Positions 1 to 6,843 of a stretch of DNA of 15,989 bases are shown here, in pieces. A program made the position numbers and the translations under genes. The DNA comes from Firmicutes bacterium UBA4795 (GTDB lineage Bacteria > Bacillota > Desulfotomaculia > Desulfotomaculales > Nap2-2B): the NCBI GenBank assembly GCA_002402825.1, contig DHGP01000012.1, positions 1-15,989 on the forward strand, in the 5' to 3' direction. The notes under the pieces were generated by a model that saw only the letters and a list, made by a program, of their open reading frames with translations, did not search any database and had not been told where the DNA came from. How positions within the stretch are numbered: position 1 is the stretch's first letter; every line of letters starts with the position of its first letter.

Positions 1-27
1 TCGATGTTCGAGGTTCGAGGTTCGATA
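1..27. repeat. Tandem 7-bp repeat (TTCGAGG-type) at the window edge
   Basis: The first 27 bases read as head-to-tail heptamers: a partial TCGATG, then TTCGAGG twice, then TTCGATA. The array is cut by the window start, so its true length is unknown. It lies just upstream of the wecB ribosome binding site and is not coding in any recognisable gene. Function is unknown; short intergenic heptamer arrays of this sort may vary in copy number. Confidence 0.6.
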
Positions 28-68
28 ATGGTAAAGGTGGATTGTGGATTATAGCGGGGAGCTTATTT

Positions 69-1259
69 ATGCTTAAAGTGCTGGTTGTTTTTGGTACCCG
101 TCCGGAAGCAATAAAAATGGCTCCGGTAGTTAAAGAATTAAAAAAATACCCTGATTTGCTTGACTGCAAGGTAGCCGTTAGCGCACAGCACCGCGAAATG
201 CTGGACCAGGTGTTGACTTTATTTAAAATTTCTCCTGATTATGACTTAAATATCATGCAGGCAAAACAAGACCTTTTTGATGTAACCAGCCGGGTTTTGA
301 CCGGTTTTAAAAAAATATTTTTAACGGCAAAGCCTGACCTGGTTTTAGTTCATGGAGATACAACCACCACCTTTGCTGCTTCCTTGGCCGCATTTTACTT
401 ACAAATACCCGTTGGTCACGTGGAAGCAGGTTTGCGCACCAGAAAAAAATACGCTCCTTTTCCCGAGGAAATTAACCGCACGTTAACCGGGGTATTAGCG
501 GATATGCATTTTGCTCCTACCCCTACCGCCCGGGATAATTTATTACGGGAAGGGGTAAAAAAGGAGGATGTTTTTGTTACCGGCAATACGGTAATTGATG
601 CTTTGCTGGCCACTATAAAACCTGACTACGTTTTTGCAGATGAATTATTTAATAGGCTTGTTTATTCACCTGATAAAAAACGTATTCTTTTGGTTACCGC
701 TCACCGGCGGGAAAATTGGGGTAAGCCTTTACGGGAAATTTTTTTTGCTTTAAAAGAAATCAGTGAAGGTTATCCCGAGGTAGAAATTGTATTTCCAGTT
801 CATAAGAACCCGGCTATACGCTTGGAGGCAACCAAAATACTGAATGCTTCTCCCCGTATTCATCTTACGGAGCCTTTAAGCTACGAACCTTTTGTAAATT
901 TAATGGCCAAAAGTTACCTGGTACTTACCGATTCAGGAGGATTACAAGAAGAAGCACCTTCCCTGGGCAAACCAGTACTGGTAATGCGCAACACTACCGA
1001 GCGTCCCGAAGCAGTGGCCGCAGGTACGGCAAAACTGGTAGGGACGGAGCAAAAGAACATTGTGGCGGAAACAAAAGCTCTTATGGAAGACGGGCAAAAG
1101 TATCAAGAGATGGCGGAGGCCATAAATCCTTATGGCGACGGACAAGCGGCGGAACGAATTGTAAAAATTATTCTCTTCAAATTTAAACTTATAAATAGTC
1201 TTCCGCAAGAATTTTTTACCAGTGATAAATCAAATAAAAGTTTATCTATTTTATCTTAG
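69..1259 (+). CDS. wecB: UDP-N-acetylglucosamine 2-epimerase (non-hydrolysing)
   Basis: Cytosolic enzyme interconverting UDP-GlcNAc and UDP-ManNAc, the ManNAc donor for teichoic acid linkage units or other surface polysaccharide (mnaA in Bacillus). The 396-residue protein opens with the family motif FGTRPEAIKMAPV (residues 8-20). It carries HGDTTTT (95-101), VEAGLRT (118-124), PEEINR (132-137), VTAHRREN (209-216) and TDSGGLQEEAPSLGKP (287-302). D97, E119, E133 and H212 match the catalytic D95, E117, E131 and H213 of the E. coli enzyme. The ATG at 69 is chosen because the protein then begins MLKVLVVFGTRPE like its homologues and GGGGAG lies 7 bases upstream; a TTG at 42 would add nine unlikely residues. 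The tail after residue 370 is about 10-25 residues longer than usual and lysine/serine-rich. A 2-epimerase gene just before the atp operon is also the Bacillus arrangement. Confidence 0.95.
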   Translation: MLKVLVVFGTRPEAIKMAPVVKELKKYPDLLDCKVAVSAQHREMLDQVLTLFKISPDYDLNIMQAKQDLFDVTSRVLTGFKKIFLTAKPDLVLVHGDTTTTFAASLAAFYLQIPVGHVEAGLRTRKKYAPFPEEINRTLTGVLADMHFAPTPTARDNLLREGVKKEDVFVTGNTVIDALLATIKPDYVFADELFNRLVYSPDKKRILLVTAHRRENWGKPLREIFFALKEISEGYPEVEIVFPVHKNPAIRLEATKILNASPRIHLTEPLSYEPFVNLMAKSYLVLTDSGGLQEEAPSLGKPVLVMRNTTERPEAVAAGTAKLVGTEQKNIVAETKALMEDGQKYQEMAEAINPYGDGQAAERIVKIILFKFKLINSLPQEFFTSDKSNKSLSILS

Positions 1260-1394
1260 TTTTAGGAAGGAATAAAACCATTTTCGTAGAATAATACTGA
1301 AAGAATAATTAATTATAAAAAAATTTATGGTCCTCCAGAATAAATATGAAGGAAAAAATGTTTTTGTGTAGAATTAATTTATGAGGAAAAATAA

Positions 1395-1625
1395 ATGAAA
1401 AAACAAACTTCAAAAAGTGAACTTATTCAGGCGCTGGCTGCCACTACATCTATTGGAATAGAGTTGGCGGTTACCATAATAGCAGGTTTTTATTTAGGAA
1501 AATGGTTGGATAACCGTTTTCATACTGAGCCATGGTTTTTAGTGGCCGGTATTTTAATGGGATTATTGGTTGGAATGTTGGGAGTTGTACAAACTATAAG
1601 CCGCTTTTGGAAAGATAAGGGGTAA
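1395..1625 (+). CDS. atpZ: AtpZ/AtpI-family small membrane protein of the ATP synthase operon
   Basis: A 76-residue protein with two predicted membrane helices (about residues 18-37 and 45-67) joined by a short charged loop (KWLDNRFHTEP). The glycine-rich pattern AGFYLGKWLD and GILMGLLVGMLGVVQTI is typical of AtpZ proteins encoded at the head of bacterial atp operons. The family is thought to help assemble Fo or handle Mg/Ca ions near the synthase; its exact role here is inferred only from family and position. GAGGAAAAATAA precedes the ATG at a normal spacing. It is the first gene of the atp cluster proper and sits 10 bases before atpI. The 135 bases upstream hold no promoter I could defend. 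Confidence 0.82.
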   Translation: MKKQTSKSELIQALAATTSIGIELAVTIIAGFYLGKWLDNRFHTEPWFLVAGILMGLLVGMLGVVQTISRFWKDKG

Positions 1626-1635
1626 AAAGTAATAT

Positions 1636-2073
1636 ATGTGGTTTATTTCGGCTAACGAATTAAATGATTTATTAAAAAGAACTTTTATAACATTTGTTTG
1701 TATTTTAGTTTCTATATTGTATATTAGTTTATCAGGAAAACTATACAATACTTTTTGCTGGGGATTGCTACTAGGAATAATTACCGGGTTATTAAATGCC
1801 TTCTTTTTAGCTAAAAGAGTAAGTTATCTTAACTTTATGGAACCTGGTAAGTTTAAAAATTTTATAGGGACAGGCATGATGATGCGACTTGCCTTGGTTT
1901 TAGCCATGGCGTTTTTGGCCAGCCGTATAGGTACGGCCAGTTTTTTTGGGTTAGTAATAGGGCTTTTATTAGTTCCTTGGGTGATGGTGATGGATTTGAC
2001 CTTTCAGGCCTTTAAACGGAGTAAAATAGAAATGGTTATACTCGAAAAACATAATTTGATAAGAAGGAGGTGA
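1636..2073 (+). CDS. atpI: ATP synthase subunit I (c-ring assembly factor)
   Basis: A 145-residue, very hydrophobic protein with about four membrane segments (residues 14-32, 37-57, 76-93 and 97-117) and a basic tail. It lies between atpZ and atpB where atpI is expected. In the family, AtpI assists assembly of the c-subunit ring and is not a stoichiometric part of the enzyme. Sequence conservation in this family is weak, so the call rests on topology, size and position. The ribosome binding site is poor: AAGGGG at 1617-1622 lies 13 bases before the ATG, suggesting low expression or coupling to atpZ. Its stop codon TGA (2071-2073) is embedded in the strong Shine-Dalgarno of atpB. Confidence 0.8.
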   Translation: MWFISANELNDLLKRTFITFVCILVSILYISLSGKLYNTFCWGLLLGIITGLLNAFFLAKRVSYLNFMEPGKFKNFIGTGMMMRLALVLAMAFLASRIGTASFFGLVIGLLLVPWVMVMDLTFQAFKRSKIEMVILEKHNLIRRR

Positions 2074-2077
2074 AAAA

Positions 2078-2815
2078 GTGAAGTCTATTGAGCAAATTCA
2101 CGAAGAGTTAAATATCTGGCATTTTCCACATCATCCCTGGGAAGTTACCATTGGAAACATGCACTTGGCTTTTAATCCGAAAACATTAATTATGACCTGG
2201 ATAGTAATGATTATAATTGCTGTTTTTTGGGTGTGGGCCACCCGTAACATGGAGATGAAAAAACCAAGCAAAAAACAGCTCCTGGCAGAAGAAATTTTTA
2301 ATTTCTTGCGTGGCCTGGTTAATGAAAACCTAGACCCGCATAAAGGGGCCAGTATAATGACTTTAATCTTTGCTTTATTTATCTTTTTGCTTTTTAGTAA
2401 CCTTTGGGGTTTAGTACCTACCATGATGTCACCTACAGCAGACCTTAATACCACCGCTGGTTTGGCTGTTATGGTTTTTATTCTGGTTCAAATTCTTGGC
2501 TTTAGGTATAGGGGGGGGGGTTACGTAAAATACTACCTTCACCCTTACCCGTTTTTCTTGCCCTTAACCGTAGTAGAAGAGTTAGCTAAGCCGGTAACGC
2601 TGGCCTTCCGTCTTTACGGAAACATTTTTGCGGGCGAGGTTTTAATGGCCGTTTTACTTAGTTTAATTGGCCTAAAAACCTTTTATTTTCTAGGTTTTCT
2701 CCCTCATGTTATTTGGTTAGCCTTCAGCATATTTGTGGGTTGTATTCAGGCTTTTATTTTTACCATGCTTACTATTGCTTATACGGCTAGGGCCGTAGCC
2801 GAAGAAGAACATTAA
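2078..2815 (+). CDS. atpB: F1Fo ATP synthase subunit a
   Basis: Membrane stator subunit that forms the ion half-channels against the c ring. The 245-residue protein has about six hydrophobic segments. The conserved helix PVTLAFRLYGNIFAGE (172-187) includes R178, equivalent to the essential R210 of E. coli. The upstream SNLWGLVPTMMSPTADLN (107-124) and the final TMLTIAYTARAV are also typical. Start is GTG at 2078, preceded by AAGGAGGTGA, an almost perfect anti-Shine-Dalgarno match that overlaps the atpI stop. Odd: a run of ten G (2511-2520) encodes part of R145-G146-G147-G148 in a cytoplasmic loop. The frame is intact across it and homologous residues (YRGGGYVKYYLHP) continue after it, but one base gained or lost would destroy the gene. 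Confidence 0.95.
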   Translation: MKSIEQIHEELNIWHFPHHPWEVTIGNMHLAFNPKTLIMTWIVMIIIAVFWVWATRNMEMKKPSKKQLLAEEIFNFLRGLVNENLDPHKGASIMTLIFALFIFLLFSNLWGLVPTMMSPTADLNTTAGLAVMVFILVQILGFRYRGGGYVKYYLHPYPFFLPLTVVEELAKPVTLAFRLYGNIFAGEVLMAVLLSLIGLKTFYFLGFLPHVIWLAFSIFVGCIQAFIFTMLTIAYTARAVAEEEH

Positions 2816-2842
2816 ATTTAACTAAGGAAAGGAGGAAAAAAG

Positions 2843-3073
2843 ATGGATGTTAGTGCCGGGGCAGCCTTAGGGGCAGCTTTAGCGGTTGGTTTGGGAGCGC
2901 TGGGAGCAGGAATTGGTGATGGTTTAGTTTCCAGTAAAACAGTAGAAGCTACCGCGCGTCAACCTGAACTAAGAGGAAACTTAATGGTCATTATGTTTAT
3001 TGGTGTCGGCTTAATCGAAGCTTTGCCTATTATTGGTGTAGTAATCGCCTTCATGTTATTTGGTAAAATATAG
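2843..3073 (+). CDS. atpE: F1Fo ATP synthase subunit c (ring proteolipid)
   Basis: Ion-carrying rotor subunit. The 76 residues form a helical hairpin: helix 1 about 5-31 with the glycine repeat GALGAGIGDG, the polar loop ARQPELRG (38-45), and helix 2 about 46-74. The ion-binding carboxylate is E59 in GVGLIEALPIIG. D26, exactly 33 residues before E59, occupies the place filled by Gln in Na+-type rings (Q32/E65 of Ilyobacter), while the residues after E59 are Ala and Leu rather than Ser and Thr. Ion specificity therefore cannot be read simply. AAAGGAGG lies 8 bases before the ATG, a very strong site fitting the need for many copies per complex. A hairpin follows in the spacer before atpF. Confidence 0.96.
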   Translation: MDVSAGAALGAALAVGLGALGAGIGDGLVSSKTVEATARQPELRGNLMVIMFIGVGLIEALPIIGVVIAFMLFGKI

Positions 3074-3122
3074 CAGTCATTACTATTTAACAATTAATTT
3101 ATTTAAAAATTAAAAAAGGAAA

Positions 3123-3150
3123 AGCAGGTTTTGCTTGTTCAAAGCCTGCT
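3123..3150 (+). promoter_or_regulatory. Hairpin in the atpE-atpF spacer
   Basis: AGCAGGTTTT (3123-3132) pairs with AAAGCCTGCT (3141-3150), a 10-bp stem with one T-G pair and an 8-base loop. The downstream sequence AACGTCTTTCTTT is only loosely T-rich, so it is a poor intrinsic terminator. A plausible role is protecting the 3' end of atpZIBE mRNA or partially attenuating it, which would raise c subunit relative to the rest. That role is inferred. Confidence 0.5.
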
Positions 3151-3195
3151 AACGTCTTTCTTTAACAAAAAGTAAAGGGAAGGAAGTGAAGTTTT

Positions 3196-3690
3196 TTGGG
3201 GGCCTTAGGACTTAATCCTACAATTTTTGCCCAAATAATAAATTTTGTTATTCTGTTTCTCTTCCTACGTTTTTTTGTATATCCTTTTATTGTAAGAATG
3301 TTAGAGCAGCGGCAAAATTATATCGCTAGCAATATTGCCGCAACTGAAGAAGAAAGGCGGCAAGCGGAAGCTGTTCACCAGCAGTACCTTAGTGATTTAC
3401 AAAAAGCCAGAGAAGAGGCCCAAGGCATTATCCAACAAGCTACCAAGACTGGAGAAGCCCACGCCCAGGAAATAATTGAAGCCGCAAAAGCAGAAACCGT
3501 TCGTCTAAAAGAAAATGCTTTAACTGAAATTGCTCACGAAAGAGAAAAGGCGGTAACGGAATTACGTAACCAGGTAGCTATTCTATCTGTTATTACGGCT
3601 GAAAAAATTATTAATCAAACAATTAGCCCCGAAACACACCAAAGATTAATTACTGAGTTTGTTAAAGAGGCAGGGGATTTATTATGTTAA
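3196..3690 (+). CDS. atpF: F1Fo ATP synthase subunit b
   Basis: Peripheral stalk subunit: one N-terminal membrane helix (about residues 8-30, NPTIFAQIINFVILFLFLRF) then a long charged alpha-helical region rich in Glu, Ala, Arg and Gln that dimerises and reaches to F1 (about 35-150). At 164 residues the length is normal. The only suitable start is TTG at 3196, preceded by AAGGAAGTGA at 3180-3189; a GTG at 3186 is in another frame that soon stops. The protein then begins with the expected short N-terminus before the helix. The TTG lies in a TTTTTTGGGGG context and may lower translation compared with atpE. Its end overlaps atpH by 7 bases. Confidence 0.93.
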   Translation: MGALGLNPTIFAQIINFVILFLFLRFFVYPFIVRMLEQRQNYIASNIAATEEERRQAEAVHQQYLSDLQKAREEAQGIIQQATKTGEAHAQEIIEAAKAETVRLKENALTEIAHEREKAVTELRNQVAILSVITAEKIINQTISPETHQRLITEFVKEAGDLLC

Positions 3691-4229
3691 AAGGAGCGGT
3701 AAGCAGCCGTTATGCTGAAGCTCTGTATAATGTTGCCGTCCATAACCATAAACTGGATGAAGTAGAGCAGGAACTAAATTTTATTGTAGGTATGGTGGAA
3801 AGCTTGAGTGACTTTAAGAAGATTTTGTACCATCCTATTATAACCGTTCAAGAAAAAAAAGTATTTTTAGAAAATATTTTTAAAGATAATATTTCCTCTG
3901 TAACCAAAAACTTTCTCTTTTTACTTGTTGATCACCACCGCCAGTTTTTTTTAAAGGATATTTTAAAGGTCTATAAAGAGTATGCCAATAAGATTAGAGA
4001 GATTACCCAAGCCCAGGTTTTTAGCGCCGTAGAGTTAAATACAGAAGAAAAAGTACGGATAGAGCAAATAATTCAAAGATTTACAGGCAAAAAAGTTGAA
4101 ACTACTTTTAACGTAGACCCTTCCCTAATAGGGGGAGTTATATTGCGCATTGGGAATAAAATTATTGACGGCAGTGTTCGAGCTAAATTAGACAACTTAA
4201 AAGAACATCTTACCCGACAAGCAGTTTGA
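3684..4229 (+). CDS. atpH: F1Fo ATP synthase subunit delta (OSCP)
   Basis: Stalk subunit joining the top of F1 to the b subunits. The 181-residue protein has the family pattern: N-terminal VSSRYAEALYNVA (6-18), the central LFLLVDHHRQFFLKDILKVY (about 77-96), and the C-terminal motif DPSLIGGVILRIGNKIIDGSVRAKLDNL (144-171). ATG 3684 overlaps the atpF stop (ATGTTAA), implying translational coupling; a GGCAGGGGA site lies inside atpF. It contains an A8 (3853-3860) and a T8 (3945-3952) tract without frame damage. Ends 27 bases before atpA. Confidence 0.93.
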   Translation: MLKGAVSSRYAEALYNVAVHNHKLDEVEQELNFIVGMVESLSDFKKILYHPIITVQEKKVFLENIFKDNISSVTKNFLFLLVDHHRQFFLKDILKVYKEYANKIREITQAQVFSAVELNTEEKVRIEQIIQRFTGKKVETTFNVDPSLIGGVILRIGNKIIDGSVRAKLDNLKEHLTRQAV

Positions 4230-4256
4230 GGAAAAGAGGAGGGGGTAAATTAAGGA

Positions 4257-5792
4257 ATGAATTTACGGCCAGAAGAAATTAGTTCTATTATTCAACAGCA
4301 AATTGAAAAATACGAAGCTAAAATTGAAATGCGGGATGTAGGTACGGTAATTCAAGTAGGTGATGGAATTGCCCGCGTTTTTGGTTTGGAAGATTGCATG
4401 TCCATGGAACTTTTAGAGTTTCCTGCCCCTGGTGAAGGGAGCGAACCTACCTTGGGTATGGCTTTAAACCTGGAAGAAGATAACGTTGGTTGTGTTTTAT
4501 TAGGGCCTTATACTCACATTAAAGAAGGGGATATGGTAAAAAGAACCGGGAGAATTGCCTCCGTGCCGGTGGGTGACGCCTTAATTGGAAGGGTAATTAA
4601 TCCGTTGGGTCGTCCGTTAGACGGTAAAGGCCCTATTGTTACCGAGAAATTTCGCCCGGTAGAAAAAATTGCCCCAGGGGTAATTTCCCGTAAACCCGTA
4701 GATCAACCTTTACAAACAGGATTGAAGGCTATTGATTCTATGATTCCTATTGGCCGGGGCCAGCGCGAATTAGTTTTGGGTGACCGGCAAACAGGAAAAA
4801 CAGCCATTGTAGTTGACACCATTATTAATCAAAAAGGTACAGGTGTAATTTGTATCTATGTGGCTATTGGTCAAAAAGCTTCCACCGTGGCCAATGTTAT
4901 TCAGGCCCTAACCGAACGAGGATCGATGGACTACACCATTATAGTTTCGGCTACGGCCTCAGAACCGGCTCCTTTGCTTTACATTGCCCCTTATGCAGGA
5001 GCAGCAATTGCAGAAGAATTTGTCGAGCAAGGCCGGCATGTTTTTATCGCTTATGATGATTTATCAAAACAGGCGGTGGCTTACCGGGAACTCTCCTTAC
5101 TCTTAAGGCGGCCACCCGGGCGGGAAGCATATCCGGGTGATATATTTAATTTACATTCCCGGCTTTTGGAACGGGCCTGTAAACTGAATGACGATTTTGG
5201 CGGAGGCTCTTTAACCGCCATCCCGATTATTGAAACTCAGGCGGGAGACGTTACGGCTTATATTCCTACCAATGTAATTTCCATTACCGATGGGCAAATA
5301 TATTTAGAGCCTGATTTGTTTTATGCTGGTATCCGACCGGCAATTAACGTTGGTCTTTCAGTATCCCGGGTAGGTGGAAAAGCGCAAGTAAAAGCCATGA
5401 AGCAGGTAGCCGGTCGTTTGCGCCTGGACTTAGCCCAGTACCGTGAATTAGCGGCATTTGCTAAATTTGGTTCTGATTTAGACAAGGCTACTTTAGCCCG
5501 CTTAAACCGTGGGGAACATATGATGGAGCTTTTGAAACAAAATCAATATGTTCCTATGGCCACCGAAGACCAGGTAATGGTTATTTACACAGGAGTTAAC
5601 GGGTATTTAGATGATCTACCTACGGAAAAAGTACTTAATTTTGAAGCAGAATTTTTAAAATTTATGCACCAAAACAAACCAGAAGTAGGAGCAAGTATTG
5701 CGAAGACAGGCGAAATAAGTAAGGATACAGAAGAAAATTTGAAAAGCGCCATAAATGAATTTAAGCAAAATTTTGTGTCTATGTTAACGTAA
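4257..5792 (+). CDS. atpA: F1Fo ATP synthase subunit alpha
   Basis: Regulatory, non-catalytic nucleotide-binding subunit of the F1 hexamer. The 511-residue protein has an N-terminal beta-barrel (about 25-95), the nucleotide-binding domain with P-loop GDRQTGKT (175-182) and Walker B-type VFIAYDD (262-268), followed by LLLRRPPGREAYPGD (281-295). R371 in SVSRVGG is the arginine finger that reaches the catalytic site of beta. A helical C-terminal domain follows. AGGAGGGGG (4237-4245) lies 11 bases before the ATG. Length and motifs are standard. A 99-base spacer separates it from atpG. Confidence 0.97.
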   Translation: MNLRPEEISSIIQQQIEKYEAKIEMRDVGTVIQVGDGIARVFGLEDCMSMELLEFPAPGEGSEPTLGMALNLEEDNVGCVLLGPYTHIKEGDMVKRTGRIASVPVGDALIGRVINPLGRPLDGKGPIVTEKFRPVEKIAPGVISRKPVDQPLQTGLKAIDSMIPIGRGQRELVLGDRQTGKTAIVVDTIINQKGTGVICIYVAIGQKASTVANVIQALTERGSMDYTIIVSATASEPAPLLYIAPYAGAAIAEEFVEQGRHVFIAYDDLSKQAVAYRELSLLLRRPPGREAYPGDIFNLHSRLLERACKLNDDFGGGSLTAIPIIETQAGDVTAYIPTNVISITDGQIYLEPDLFYAGIRPAINVGLSVSRVGGKAQVKAMKQVAGRLRLDLAQYRELAAFAKFGSDLDKATLARLNRGEHMMELLKQNQYVPMATEDQVMVIYTGVNGYLDDLPTEKVLNFEAEFLKFMHQNKPEVGASIAKTGEISKDTEENLKSAINEFKQNFVSMLT

Positions 5793-5808
5793 AAAATTAA
5801 AAAGGGAC

Positions 5809-5844
5809 ATTTACTTATGGTTTGTTTATTTTAGTAAGTCAAAT
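5809..5844 (+). promoter_or_regulatory. Weak AT-rich hairpin in the atpA-atpG spacer
   Basis: ATTTACTTA (5809-5817) can pair with TAAGT plus AAAT (5835-5844), a 9-bp stem with one bulged C and a 17-base loop. It is AT-rich and of low stability, with no following T-run. It is listed because similar spacers before atpF and atpD also fold. The remainder of the spacer holds only the GAGGTGGTGA ribosome binding site region of atpG. Confidence 0.25.
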
Positions 5845-5891
5845 AATTAAAAGGCTATCTCTTATGATGAGGTGGTGAAAAAGAAGAAGAA

Positions 5892-6743
5892 ATGCTTAGT
5901 TTACGCGATTTAAGGCGTCGAATAAAAAGTGTGGAAAGTACCCAGCAAATTACCAAGGCCATGAAGGCCGTGGCGGCTGCAAAAATGAGGCGGGCCCAGG
6001 AAGACGTTGTTTCTGCTCGTCCTTATGCGAGAAGACTTAGAGAAGTATTGGGACGGGTGGCTATATCGGCAGGCGATGTAAGGCACCCCTTATTAGAAGT
6101 GCGTGAACCGCAAAAAGTGGCTTTTTTGCTTATTACCGCTGACCGGGGTCTATGCGGGGGCTTTAATTCTAATTTAATTCGTCTTGCCTCCCAGGAAGCA
6201 AAAAATTTTACCGAGGTTGATTTTATTTGCGTGGGAAGAAAAGGGCGTGATTTTTTTAGACGCTTAAGAAGGAATCTCATTTTTGAGTATATTGGATTAG
6301 GAGAAACAGTTAGGGTTGATCAGGCCAGAGAAATAGCAGCTTTCGTTACGCAAAAATACGAAAAAAAAGAATTAGATGTGGTTTACGTAATTTATAGTGA
6401 ATTTGTTAACGTTTTAGTTCAGCGGCCAAAAATAGTTAAACTTTTGCCTATTGAGCCACCGGAAGAATTTGGTGAGGTAAAAAAGGTAGACTATATTTTT
6501 GAACCTGAAGCAGAAGAAATTATGGCGGAAATGTTACCCATGTACGTAGAAAATTTCATTTTTCACGCTCTTTTAGAATCTAAAGCCAGTGAGCAAAGCG
6601 CCCGTATGACGGCCATGGATAATGCTACTGAAAACGCTAACGAAATGATTGGTCAATTAACCTTACAAATGAATAAAGCCCGTCAAGCAGCTATTACCAA
6701 GGAGCTTTTAGAAATTGTTAGTGGCACCGCGGCCTTAGAATAA
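5892..6743 (+). CDS. atpG: F1Fo ATP synthase subunit gamma
   Basis: Central rotating shaft of F1. The 283-residue protein shows both conserved ends that form the coiled-coil shaft: N-terminal LRDLRRRIKSVESTQQITKAMKAVAAAKM (4-32) and C-terminal ESKASEQSARMTAMDNATENA through ARQAAITKELLEIVSGTAALE (about 229-283). The Rossmann-like middle contains ITADRGLCGGFN (about 78-89), a family hallmark. The start ATG follows AAGAAGAAGAA, with GAGGTGGTGA 12 or more bases upstream, so the ribosome binding site is long-spaced or purine-rich in an unusual way. The next gene, atpD, begins 100 bases downstream after a structured spacer. Confidence 0.95.
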   Translation: MLSLRDLRRRIKSVESTQQITKAMKAVAAAKMRRAQEDVVSARPYARRLREVLGRVAISAGDVRHPLLEVREPQKVAFLLITADRGLCGGFNSNLIRLASQEAKNFTEVDFICVGRKGRDFFRRLRRNLIFEYIGLGETVRVDQAREIAAFVTQKYEKKELDVVYVIYSEFVNVLVQRPKIVKLLPIEPPEEFGEVKKVDYIFEPEAEEIMAEMLPMYVENFIFHALLESKASEQSARMTAMDNATENANEMIGQLTLQMNKARQAAITKELLEIVSGTAALE

Positions 6744-6770
6744 ATTAAGAAGGTAAATGATTATTGGTGG

Positions 6771-6813
6771 CACAGGCTCGGAGAGTAGGCATTCTGCCTG
6801 CCCGAAGCATGTG
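6771..6813 (+). promoter_or_regulatory. Composite hairpin in the atpG-atpD leader
   Basis: CACA (6771-6774) pairs with TGTG (6810-6813). GCT and CGG (6776-6781) pair with CCG and AGC (6802-6808) around one bulged A. After an AGA bulge, GTAGGCA (6785-6791) pairs with TGCCTGC (6795-6801) across a TTC loop. The result is about 17 base pairs in 43 bases, ending just before the atpD ribosome binding site (AAAGGAGGT, 6823-6831). No T-run follows, so it is not a terminator. It could control translation or RNA processing; that is inference. Confidence 0.55.
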
Positions 6814-6843
6814 TTTAAAGGTAAAGGAGGTATAAAACAATAT

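Noticed and set aside
42..68. TTG-initiated nine-residue extension of wecB
   Set aside because: Homologues start at the MLKVLVVFGTRPE methionine, and GGGGAG is correctly placed for the ATG at 69.
1332..1360. TCCT/AGGA pairing before atpZ as an anti-Shine-Dalgarno switch
   Set aside because: Only four base pairs with a large AT-rich loop; no support beyond chance.
1260..1394. Possible promoter for the atp operon (TAGAAT and TATAAA hexamers)
   Set aside because: No acceptable -35 at 16-18 bases from either hexamer; the region is too AT-rich for these matches to mean much.
3853..3952. A8 and T8 runs in atpH, and A8 in atpG (6361-6368), as programmed frameshift sites
   Set aside because: Both proteins are full-length in one frame and shifted frames lead to no meaningful product.
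6757..6843. Longer atpD starting at the ATG at 6757
   Set aside because: The 29 extra residues match no beta-subunit N-terminus, the AAGG is too close to the ATG, and the stretch is occupied by a hairpin; kept only as a finding.
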